Source: Mansonella perstans
Lineage: Eukaryota; Nematoda; Chromadorea; Rhabditida; Onchocercidae
Assembly (NCBI GenBank): GCA_037074765.1
Contig: JBAMDO010000567.1
Location: forward strand, 558,001-622,000
Direction: 5' to 3'
Length of the DNA stretch: 64,000 nucleotides
Under the pieces are notes generated by a model, which was not told the origin of the DNA, ran no database searches, and saw nothing but the letters and a program-made list of their open reading frames with translations. Both the position numbers and the translations under genes were made by a program. This document shows positions 28,101 through 40,100 of this stretch, piece by piece (position 1 is the stretch's first letter; each line of letters starts with the position of its first letter).

Positions 28101-28894
28101 AAAAAAAATATCAACCTATGTTGTGTTGGCATTTCTCATTTTGAGAAGTTTTTTTCCTATTTTATTTTCATTTTTTCAAATTTCATTCCTTAATTTAGTT
28201 GCGATTTTTTAAAACGTTTTTTTTAAAGCTTTATTAATTTCATTTTTAAAAGCACTTGAAAATGCGAAAAGTAAGAGTCAATTACCAGAGGTATCAAAAT
28301 GACCTTCACAAATACACACTTATCTTAAAAATGCATGTTAGAATGTTTCTACTGCTTCTTTTGACGATCTTAAAGGTAAATCTTCAAAAATTAAGACCGT
28401 TTTAATATAAGAATATGCAAACAACCAGATCTGGATTGATCAATTCTGATTCTCTTTCGGAAACAAACTAATATTTTTCGACTTGAAACCTTTGATTGTA
28501 AAGATATAATTTAGTGGTTGTATGATTTTTAAAAAATATTAGCTTTTAAAATTAATATTTTATTTGAATCCACAAGCAAATAAAACCTCTTTAATGATGG
28601 AGGGCGGAAAAATATAATGATCTTTGCTTTTAATAAAATAGTCGAGAAGAAAATTTTTTTCCTGTCGCATTTTTTTAATGAGTTCTATCTTTTTGAATTC
28701 GCTTTGTTGTTTTTTTATTTCTTCACTTTCATATCAATTTTTTATTTGACATTTTATATTCCACTCTTTCATTCTTCATTTTGAACCTTTCTTTCTTTCT
28801 TTTTTCTTACCATTTTAAATTTGCTTCTTTTTAGTTCTCTTTAATCAAATGCTTAGATTGAAATTCACTGTGAAACAAAAAAGCAAAGGAGGCA

Positions 28895-31800
28895 ATGTAC
28901 TGTGAAAATGATCTACCATTGTTTGATGAAAATGTTTCCATCGTAATGCAACAAGCACTTCATCAGTTTCAATCGTAAGTATTTCATTGACTATAATCCA
29001 TAGGTAATGTATGAAAAGTTTAATTAAGGTTAATTAGATAGGAATTCCTGTCCCACTTTCGGTATAATTGATTTATTTATTAAGCAATAATTGCTAGCAA
29101 TAATATAGAATGTAGCAAAATTAATAAATAAATCTGCAAAATCTTTACTACTACGAAAAAAAAAATCTTTACTTTTCCATAAATTTTCTATTCCTTCGAA
29201 TGATCGCAGCTAATTGAGTAAAATTATCAGATGATTTTTAATTTCAAAACATTTTTAGAACATATGATGTATTACATCCGTACCTTTGCGTTTTGATTTG
29301 TCCAGCGGGAATTTTCGCAAATATAATCCATATTTTGGTCCTAACTAGATCAAACATGTTACGGTCAGCAGTTAATTGTGTACTGGTGGTCATTGCTATG
29401 TGTGATATAATTACGATGAGCTCATATCTTCTCTATATTATTAAATTTAAATTTTTTTTGCCAAAATCAGGAATGGGTGTCAGGTAAAAAAATGAACGAT
29501 TTGCTCATTTTATCAATATCACTACAATTTTATTGTTATCTTTAATTAAATCTGTTACATTCATTTAACTTTAAAGAAATACATAAGCAAATTTAAACTT
29601 GCAAAAAAAAGAATGTGTAGCAAATGAATAATAGAAATTAGCAGGCATAATTATTTTTCGGTGATCACATAAGCTCAATTAAGTTCCATTTAAATCATAG
29701 CAATTCGGAAGTTTTCCTAATTAGTTATTTATTGCTAATTAATCATTAGTTATGCTGGGTAATTTTCAGTGCAAAAAAACCTTCGGATTTTATAAAATCT
29801 TTTTGATTACAAACAAATGCGCTAGAAGTTTTAACAAAGATAATTAGATAAAATGTTAAATGAATAAAATGAAGCGTTGATCGATTAAAATATTAAATTT
29901 GAATTGTTTTCAGTTATACATGGATAGCAATTCTCAAAATTCACGCCGTAGTTTCAATAGCACTTCACGGAATAACTTTGTATTGTTGTGTAATGCTAGC
30001 TGTCATTCGTTGGAGTGCTTTGACACGATCTAGAAATTTCCTTTTTCGGCCTATTACTTCATGGTTTGCTTTATAAACAATCAGTTGCTTAGAATTATCT
30101 AAGTGATTTAAATAGTGTTAAAAGTTTTAAAAAATGATTCCAAACACAGATTGGCTTGGTGAATGCCGAAAATTGAATACTTCAATGGTATTTGCTTGAT
30201 AGTTGATTAATTAATTGTTTGAAATTATTGGTGAAATTTGTTTTAAATCTCAAATTGTTCTTTTTCTTAACTTTCTTCTGAGAAATTATTCTCAAAGTTT
30301 TTTTTTGTTGAGCAATTATATGTTTCACATTCAAGTTCATTTATTCGTAATAATTTCAATAAAAATTCTTTGTGCCAAGCATATTTGCTTGAGATATAAG
30401 TATGGAAAGCAGATGAACAAAAGTTTGCTCAACTTTTCATTGAATTATAATTGCTCAAATTGAAATTAATTCACTACTTCAAATAGAAAAAATAAAAAAG
30501 AGCAGAAATAAGAATACAAAGAATTACTAAGCAGACAAATTCAGAAATGATAGTATAAATTGAATTTTATTGAAATTAAAACTATTTCTAATCTTAATGT
30601 GTTCAATTCCAATTTAAACTCGTATTCTTTAATTTTCCAATTATAAAAAACAAATAAAGCTCACTTGGACACTTCTATTGATTTTTTCTAATTAATATCT
30701 TTGCACGCTTCTGTCAATCTATGTCCTTAATTAATATCTTTGAAATCATTACTCTCCAATCCTTCCTTATCGTCATATCATTACTTTTTGCTATAATTAA
30801 TATTTATAAGTTTTTTTATCCTCTTTCTCTCTATTCCTCTTTGTTATTTTATACAGTTTCATTTCATTCGTATATCTATAATGTAAATTTTCAAATATTA
30901 TTAATTCTTTCTTCTCTTTTGTTATATACTCTTTCTAATCAGTATGAGAAATGCTTTCAATTTTGACAATAATGAAAAGTTATGATAAATGAAAATGGTT
31001 TTTTTCTGAGAATGATTCCTTGCTATAATCAACATTTAGGTTTACAACAGGTATTATTGCGATAATTGTATCAATCATATGCATTCCCACATTTTTGGTG
31101 CATGAAATTAAGGTAGTATGGTAAGTATTTTTATGTGAACAATATTAAACAAATTTAAAGGTATCACTGAATAATTCATTGTTAAAAAATTTACTTCGAT
31201 TTTTTCTACAAAGATAGGAAAATTAGGAGAGCAATCTACTTGCATACTTCAATAGCATGAAAGTTATATGAATGATTAATAGAATAAGTGGAATATTTAA
31301 ATGATTAGTTTAGGAATTAAAAGATGGTAATAATAAATGATAGACAGTTGCTGAAGTGCATTCACGTGTAACTGAAAATGAAATCACAAAGTATTCAGCT
31401 CTAGCAATATCGAAAATTTTATTGAAAAAGGCCCTAGATGTAATTTATGTTTGGCTCTTGATAAGTCACCGTTATTAAGAGATGAGATTTATTAAAGTAA
31501 TGACACATTATCTAATCTTCATACAAAGTCATCTTTCTATGCCTTCAGGGTCGTTGGTGAACAATTATTCTATACTATTGATATATCTGATTGGGCAGTA
31601 CAAGATAGCTGCAGATATTTCAAACTCAATTTATGGATTTTAGGAATTGCTTTAAAAGTTTGATTTTTTTTTTCATTTTCTACTTTTTCTTAAACATGGC
31701 TGAATAATTACTTAATTATTCGATATTCCAAGATGAACTTGCAACGATATAATTGGTGCTGAAATCTCTATGTTTATATTTATCAAGAATGACAAAGATC

Positions 31801-32640
31801 AGTGCAACAGATAATATCATTTGCAGGCATTACCTTGTTTGTTATTGTGCTGCTTTACAATTTTGTTGATGTTTCGATTAAGGAATAATCTGAAGAGACG
31901 ACAAATTTTACTTTCTCGAAAATATTATTTTTCTTATGATATGGGGAGCAGAAAGAGTAGTAGTGCTGCTGCTAAGAGAAATAAACGAAACTATGATCGA
32001 ACCACTCTCGCACTTGTCGTCATGCTTTCCGTTTTTTTGGTCAGTTGTGTTTTTTATCTTGTCAGTAATTATCAAACTTACAAGAAATTTTGACTTGAAA
32101 AAAATCAAAGTTGAAAAATTATTCAATGAATCTTTGCTGCTTTAAAACAAAACTAATCTTTTGAAATGGGTATTGAAACCATTGTTCTTTTTTTTAAATC
32201 GAGACTGAAATGATTTGATCTGTCGTGTGATTAATGATCTTATTCATATTGAAGGTGACTGAATTACCACAGGGTGCATTGGCGATGCTAAATGCGTTGC
32301 ATACCAATGATGTACATACTATTTTGTACAGGAATTTGGCAAATTTATTAGATTTGTTGTCTCTAATTAATTGTTACGTTGGATTTATGACTTACTGTAT
32401 CCTCAGCTCGAAATATCGGCAAACTTTTGTTATTATGTTTGTTAATTCGTAAGTTATTTATTCTTCTCTTTTGATATTTTTTAAGGAAGTTTAGAATTCC
32501 TAAATTTATAAATGGCAAACAATTGTTAACTAAGTTTATATCAGATTAAATTAAAAGACTTCCAAGGAATGCTGAATCTTTTCAGTGATAAATTTGCAGA
32601 AGAAAAGAAATTTGCAAAATTCGATTTCACTATACGATAA
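28895..32640 (+). CDS. DMSR-like (myosuppressin/FMRFamide-type) neuropeptide GPCR
   Basis: Exons: 28895-28974, 29259-29483, 29914-30063, 31040-31120, 31549-31657, 31827-32039, 32255-32448 and a tentative last exon 32586-32640, all in phase (368 aa). It is a class A receptor of the plasma membrane. Helix 1 is [20 protein letters not shown]. The helix 3 end reads [11 protein letters not shown], with IRW in place of DRY. Helix 5 is [16 protein letters not shown], followed by a basic Ser/Ala-rich third loop. Helix 6 carries [12 protein letters not shown], and helix 7 is [15 protein letters not shown]. The TELPQG motif in helix 6 is characteristic of nematode DMSR and sex-peptide/myosuppressin receptors, which bind amidated neuropeptides. 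The extracellular N-terminus is short (~30 aa) and contains the N-glycosylation sequon NVS. The last exon is uncertain: an alternative lies at 34376-34451. Which DMSR paralogue this is, and its ligand, are unknown. Confidence 0.85.
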
Positions 32641-34375
32641 AATCATTTTTCAAAATAGATTAAAGGAAAAATATGATGCATCAGAAAAATATATGCTAAT
32701 TAATTACGAGAAGGGAGCTACGGCAATTGCATGACATTGATTTGCATATAATTATTAAAATGATTCAAGGAAAATGAGTGGCAAAGCATTCTTCAGTCGA
32801 TTAGTACACGTTTCAACGCTATTAAAATCCTGATTGCTAAGGAGCGGGAAGTGAATTCTTAACACACGGATCGATCATATAACAATTGAAGCGCTTTCGA
32901 TTTAAATACTTATATTAATTGCCCTTAAAGTTTGGTCCAATCAGAAGTTTAAATTTATATAAATCTTTAAATTCTCAGTTTGTGCTTGTTATTAATGAAA
33001 TTAATGAATAATTTTTTTGACACAACAAATATTGGTGAAAATTTAGGAATTTCGTCGGCATCTCTGTCATTTTGTTTTACCTTGTTTTCTGTAATACATT
33101 TATTGACTGTACAGCTTTCTTTCTATGTATTTTTTAACCACTGAAACGCTGCAGTAATTTTTGAAAAAGTAAGAGATTCGATCAATTTTAAAACTAGAAA
33201 AACTTCGATAATTTTTGACTAGTAAAATTACAATCAGTTTATGGACACTAAGAAACTGTAATAATTTTTGAAAATGAAGAAATGCGAAAAATTTTCCTTT
33301 GTGAAAATTTAAACTGCTTAATAATCAATAGACTGAAAAAGCTCACTTATTCTTTGAGTCTGAAAAAGTCAATTTAATTATGAGCCTAAAATTAAATAAA
33401 AAATGTAACTCTTTTGATAAATCTAAAAGTAACAAGGAGACAAAGACATGGTAATAGATCTCATATTCTAAAAAAATTTCATTTGCCTTATAAATTTTAG
33501 AGTAAAAAATGTTTCATTATCTTTCATACTTATGAATGATAAAAAACTTATACCGTCTTTGAAATGACATAGTAAATGAAATTTAATTATCTTATAAATT
33601 ACAATGTTCAAAAATACCTGCTGCAGTAATAAATCCTACCTCGACTACAATAAATATTAATGAATATTTGATTTTTGTCAATAGGTTTTGATCTGTTTCG
33701 CTTACTTTTAAGATAACATTTCCAGAACATTTCCATAAAATGTTTGTAAGGTTATCCATAAAAAAAACACAGCTATAAAAAAAAATTTGATTTCGAAATA
33801 AAAAAATGAATTAATTTATCAAAAATTTTTGCTAGTTTTAAAAAACTGAGAATTTTAATGAGAGAAAAAGCAGCCTCGAGTCATCAATTATTTAAATTAG
33901 GAATTGCTTGATAAAAAAGCAATTAAAATATTGAAAATATTTCAAAAAGAACAGAAAAATAAACTAAGCTGCTTGAAGATCTGCAAATCAATTATTCTTG
34001 TATTTAAGTATAATATAGTATTCAGATAAAATTTTCAGCCGAAAATTTGAAGTTGAAATTAAAATTAATATAAGTATACTTTATTTTCAAGATATGATTC
34101 GTCAGTTTAGTAATGTCCAAATATCAAAACAGCTTCATTCAAAATAGCTATTAAATTGAATTTTTATCAAATTTTATTATTGCTATCAAATCAAACTTTT
34201 GGATTGCGCTTTTAAGACATTATTAACATTATTAATTAAACTTTTAAACATTTCATTAATTTGAAATATACTCAAAGCAGTAAACGTTTGCGTTATTGTA
34301 AACGTTTCTGGAATGTTTTCATCCGTTTATATTTTGAACACATAAATTTCATCTCTTCACTTCATTTATTTTCAG

Positions 34376-34451
34376 GCTAAAGAATTTTTCTATTTGTCTA
34401 CGATATAAAGTGATATTTTACTGGGAAGCAAGAAATGATTCGAATTTATGA
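34376..34451 (+). other. Alternative last exon of the GPCR gene
   Basis: A strong acceptor (TTATTTTCAG then G) is followed by an exon that would join exon 7 in the right phase. It would replace the tentative tail with 25 residues beginning LKNFSICLRYK, including a Cys suited to palmitoylation after helix 8. An AATAAA at 34605-34610 lies 154 bases after its stop. The proximal exon at 32586-32640 has no canonical hexamer for several hundred bases. Either exon, or both by alternative splicing, may be real. Confidence 0.45.
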
Positions 34452-34604
34452 CTATTAGTATGTCTGAGTAAAAAAGAAAACCGGAACTGTGTCTCCTCTA
34501 CAAGATATAAAAAAACATGATGCTAAAAACGGTACATGTCATTTGTATTCTCACCTTGAAGAGGCCTGTACTCAATCATTTGACAATTATGGCTAAATGA
34601 GACT

Positions 34605-34610
34605 AATAAA
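34605..34610 (+). terminator. Candidate poly(A) signal for the distal GPCR exon
   Basis: AATAAA in the context ACTAATAAAGTATC, 154 bases after the distal stop codon, a common 3'UTR length in nematodes. Confidence 0.35.
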
Positions 34611-36486
34611 GTATCAGAACAAATTTTTCTCTTATTTCCCTCTCTAAATTAATTTGCTGATTAAGCAACTAATTATTGAATTAAATAATTATTATCAATC
34701 AATATGATGCAATGTTTGTCTTGTTGAAACCTTTGCGAAACCGTACTCGAAAATAATACACAATATGATAATAGCTTCCGGTTTGATATTGCATTAATTT
34801 CATCCTCTTTAACTATTCCTCTTTCTTTCTATTTAGATCTAATCTATTTATCTGTCAATGGATCATTTTCTATAAATTTTCAGCATCCTTCGTTTTTTAA
34901 CAATTACTAAATATGGGACGAATCTTATCGTTACATTGTAACTGGAATAAATTGATCAGTTGTTATGTTATTATCGAAAGTAATTATTGCAAACTTAGTC
35001 CGTAAGAATAGAATGACTGATTAGTAGGATCACAGCACTGATCAAATCGACGTAACCTCTGCTACTTTACAAGGTGCTAACTTTTTGTCGAAATCATTCT
35101 TCTTTGTTGGGAAAAATTGTGTAAATGTAATCAAAAAACGCTAATATTCTTGAATTTTTTGTTAAATTGTTGAATTTAATGAAATCCTCACAGAATGAGT
35201 AAATAATTATTAAATGAAAGTGTGCAACAGTGAACAATTTGCGAAACTTTGCAGCTATTCGTGTAACTGCTAATAAATAACCATTGACCATCTGAAATGA
35301 CCAGCAAATCGTTGAGAAGACAAAGTGAAAAACTTTGCTCTTAATCAATCATCACAATATTCTTCAAAATTTAGATGTATGACTGGTTCTTTCATTTCGC
35401 GTACTTGGTATTTTGACCTTGGTGACAGACTACAATGCAAAGAAATAATTATATCAAATTGAGATATGACCTTATTCTGTCTTCATATAATAGAGGATAA
35501 GAAAAAACGCCTGTGAGGCCAACAATTTTCAAATAGAAGCTTAATTGACGTCAACAAATATTTCAAACTTTTAATTACGAAATTTGTATATTGTGTGCTG
35601 AAGGATAAAATGAAATTTATTTCAACAAGTTATTTCTTATCTAGTAATATAATTCAGAATTAAATGTTAAAACAATAAGTGTAACAATAAGATGAAAACA
35701 TTATTAATACAATTATTCCTATTATTGTTTCATTATTTCTTTAAATCATTATCATTATTAATCACTATCATTATCATTATTATACTATCAATTACTATTT
35801 CAAATTAACCGTAATTAAAATGGAATGTTTGGGGAATGAATCTTTCAAAGACAGCTGATAATAATTTCTATCAAAATTATACAGCTTTTACTTGAACGTC
35901 AATTTTGAAATTGATTCCATTCAAGTCACTGAATCATTTTGATCTTTGTTGATAATCTTGCTATTTTTAATAATCTATCTATCGAGATCAATATAGATTA
36001 TTTCACATAGTTCATCAACTAATGCTATCATATCACATTTATCCCATGTGTTTGTGTGAGTCATTACACAATACAGTATTCGTTCATTTTTCTCCTAATT
36101 TCATCGTTTGTTCCTATCACTTCCGTGAGGACACAATAGGTTGAATTACAAAAACAAACTTTACAATGTTGAAATAAGTGAAGAAAAAACAACAAAAAAC
36201 GGAAATGTTGGCCAAAAATGGAATGTAATTATTGCTTAGGGGGCGAATAAACTGGCAAGAGAAAACGTCGTACAAGTCAGTCTCATAAACTGAGCGGTTG
36301 CACAAGTGTGAATAACATGGCAAAGATTAATTAATAATTGAAAGTTATCTTGATCAAATATAACTATCTTGACATTAATCTCAAACAAAGACAAGATATT
36401 CGGCTCGAATTTTTTTTAGTTTTTTTAAATTGACAGCCAAAAAAAATAATTACAATGAGGAAATAAGAATGGAAAAGTTCAAAAGC

Positions 36487-37124
36487 CTAATAATGATAAA
36501 ACAATGTCGCTTTTCGACTAGAAAGCTTGGAATAAATGACTGTTGCTATAGCTATTGATATGGACAGCAATGAGAACGTCGAAAGAATCCACATACTTAG
36601 CACTGAGATGCATACATCTTCTTCATGATCATCATTAAGTAAACTTGATTTTTCTGCTAGTTGTTCTGGTAAATCTGTAAAGAAATTGAAAATTGACGAT
36701 TGATTTAATTTTGTTATTTGATGACCAATGAGCAGATGAAATTCAAATAATCAGATGACATCTCTCTTCATCTTCTCTCTTTTCCTTTTGTTAATTCGTT
36801 GAAATTTTTCATCTTCAGTGACAAAAAAGGATTAACAAAAGACACACAGAGATACATAAACACACAACGAAACACACACATATACACACAAACACAGTTC
36901 AAAATGTGGAATTCCTTTTACTTCTGAAAATAAATAAAGGATGTTTCCGAAGAAGTAAAACTTGCCAAAGCCTTCTTCGAGAATTTTCAATTGTGGTGTT
37001 GCAACATCCAAGTCAACGATATTATAATTGTCATCCGGAACTGTCCGCCGACCTCTCGTTGAATTTCTTTCGTTAACAATTTCTATCCCAAAAGTTGTTG
37101 TTTTTATTGGTGATGTAGCAATAT

Positions 37125-37157
<33 letters not shown>

Positions 37158-40100
37158 CTGTTGTTGTTACTGTTGTTGTTGTTGTTATTGTTGTTGTTGT
37201 TGTTATTGCTGTTGTTGTTGCCTCTGAGATCTTTCTTGACGTTTCAATATGAGTGGATGCAGTATCAGAATTAGTTATGTATTGATCATTTCTTGTACTT
37301 CGCAGGTATTCATTTTCACCCGAACCTGTAAATAAATCGCTCGTAAAATTTTTAATAAGTTTTATTAATTTTCAATTTGTTGCTATTATTTTTTTCCACA
37401 ATTAAAAAAATGAATTTATTCCATAGACAACTAAGAGATTTTAAAGGATCCTAAAAATGTACGATATTGCGAATGAAAGACAGAGACAATTATCTCTTTA
37501 AAATGCAGTCTTACTCCTTGCCACGTTTAATTTCACTCTCAATCATTCGAGAAGTAGAACACTTCTATCTAATCAGGGAAAGTGTCATTTTGCATCAAGT
37601 AACAATAACAAGTTTGTAAAAAAATTAACCAACTAGTAAGCTATTAGCAAAAGTAAACAAGAAACAAGTGGCAGAAAAAGAAATAATTAACCTTCCATTT
37701 CGTAATTAAGCTCTATGTTACCATCATTTTGTCTCGAGATTCCATTCATGAATATCTGTGACGATTTTCCAGTTGATTCATCAGGCGATTTGTTAGTAGT
37801 AACGAAATGATCAGTTAATAATGATGTAGGTAGCAAACTTTGATGCCCAGATGTATTCTTGGATGATGTAGAAATCATAGGGTCCTGCGGAGAGGTCTGT
37901 GTAGAAATCATAGTGTTCTGCGCAGCGGTCTGGACGATTCGGACGGTATTTGATGTAGCGAACGGACCAGTGGTTGTATACAAGAGTTGATCGCTTTGTA
38001 ATTCATCTTCGATATGTTTCACCTCGTTTTTTGAATTTGTGGCAGCGAGGATTTGGCCATTGCAACGTGGTGGCTGCAAAAATTTGTTTTTCTTTCCTTT
38101 TCCTTTTTTTTGAAATTAAAATAAAATAGTAAGCAATCTGTGGATGACAAGTGTGTAGAATGATAAGTGATAATGAATGATAAAGAATATGCAACAAATG
38201 ATAAGTGAAAGTAAACAATGGCTATCAAATAAATGCAAAATTGGTTTACAAAAATGCTTAATTTGTGAGAGTTATAAACGTGTAATGCAAGAAGTATGAC
38301 AAGAAGACAAAAATTTCGAATTTTTGGAATTTTTTAGAGAGAGAGAGATAAAGGAAGAAGACAAAAATATCTTAAAGTACCGTCACATTGGTACAGTAAT
38401 CTCCTTTCTTGAAACATAATCTCACTTGACAACTGAAATAAATAGATTCGCGATCGGGAAGATTTACAACACTTGTTCCCTGGAACAAAAAAAAAGTTGT
38501 GGAAATCTGACATCGTCGGTGATTGTGTTAAATTGAGAAAGGAAACCTTTTAAGCATTTTAAATCACTTTAAGATCTAAGACTAAAGAAAAAATGAAAAT
38601 GGGATATAAATACCCAATATTATTTAAATCCCATTAATTAGTTAATTAATTTAGGGAAAAAAAATTTAGTAAAAAAAAAATTTTTGAATGTAGAAGTGTA
38701 CAGTGATCTACTAACCGCAAAGCTACGAGTGAGTTCTTTGGAATAAGTCAATTGTGGAAGGATAAAATCGTCTATTGAACATCTGTAAAATTTTTGTTTA
38801 CTTAAAAATATCAAACTATCAAAAGAATCATATTATGCCAGAAAAATTTTGCTTGAAAATACTGAAAAAGATCTTGAAATTGATTGAAACTTTAAACAGA
38901 CTTTTAATTCAAATGCTAAACATTAATATGTTTGAATGATTTTTTTGAATAAAAATCTGAGTTCAAAAAATGCTTAATATCATTAACAACATTTTTGGAA
39001 ATTTTAGACAAATTATGCGAAATAAATAAGATTTAAATATTCAAAAATTTTTTACCCATTTTCATTGATAACTTGATGTTCTCCACCTTGTCCGTCCAAA
39101 ATGTAACAGCTATGAATGAGCATTGCGTAAACGTCTGAGGGACAATCCCAAACATGAAATACAATATCACCTACTCGGCCGTATCGCAATACGGGTCCAT
39201 TTGGGGAATCCCGATGTAGCGTATAAGAACACTGAGGCATCGCATGCCCTGATTCCAGCATTGATGTCGTTAAATCACTGAAAAACAGAACAAATCAATT
39301 TCATCAAAAATTGTAACTTATAAAATTTAATCAATCAAACTTTTCCAAGAGTAAGCGAGAAAAAGAAAGCGAAAGTTTCTTATAGCTATTTGTAAACCTT
39401 TCTTTTTCTTCCCCGAGATTTAAATTTTTCAACGGTATTAGAAATCACACTGAAAGATTGTGTGAAATGTTATAGTAAGAATAAAAAGTATAAATTGTAA
39501 AAATATTTTTGTGATTCCTTTATACGAGAAATGACTGAACCATTTTTAAAAAGAGGGAAAGGAAACGGATGACAAAAAATAATTGAATATCAATTAAGGC
39601 AGTCTTTTTTAAAATGAAATATACTTCTTCAATCAATAAATGTAAATTTTAATATTCAAAAAAAGAAAAAATTTCGTCATTTGTTTTAGCAATAAAATCA
39701 AATACTAAGTTTAACTGTCGCACATTTTGTTTATCTTTCGGTTCTTTCTCGAAAGAACTAATGACCACTCGATGATGTTACTTTTTTCTGATTTGGAATT
39801 CCAGCTAATAAAGCTTATTTAAGGCTATTTTATTAAGGGCCATAAAATTAAGATTGTATTCTTCTTTCAATAAAGGTATCATTTAGAAGAAACAAGTAGT
39901 TATTTTTCTGACATTGAAATCTTGCAAGATAGTGTTTCAAGGCTAAGCTTACTTTGAAAATTCATAATTCTTACTCAATATAAAACCTACTTCTTATTTT
40001 GAATAAAAATTATTTATACAGTGCTCCTTCATGCTCATGTAACAATCGTTTTTTATCGGCCTCCTACCCTGCCATTGTCCCTTGCAGAATACGATGCTTT

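Larger units (their letters stand above)
21638..28894. other. Intergenic region without a recognisable gene
   Basis: About 7.2 kb of AT-rich sequence. Open frames reach only about 80 codons, with biased Phe/Ile/Lys composition and no recognisable motifs. It holds a 12-bp inverted repeat (25118-25163), a short GCTTTAAG reiteration near 24740-24770 and a GATCGTTTAA duplication near 27790. The promoter of the receptor gene should lie at the right end. Confidence 0.55.
32641..36486. other. Region between convergent GPCR and ZP genes
   Basis: Apart from the alternative GPCR exon, no gene is supportable. Minus-strand frames at 35094-35348 and 36117-36323 lack motifs and splice support. The left gene is on the plus strand and the right on the minus strand, so both 3' ends lie here. 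A short ATTATC-rich simple stretch is at 35735-35800. Confidence 0.5.

Noticed and set aside
35094..36323. Minus-strand frames downstream of the ZP gene
   Set aside because: They are hydrophobic and short, without motifs, paired splice sites or a consistent multi-exon model.
37028..37252. Plus-strand Val/Ala-rich frame of 74 codons
   Set aside because: It is the antisense of the ACA repeat in exon 9 of the ZP gene, which has consistent splicing and domain order on the minus strand.
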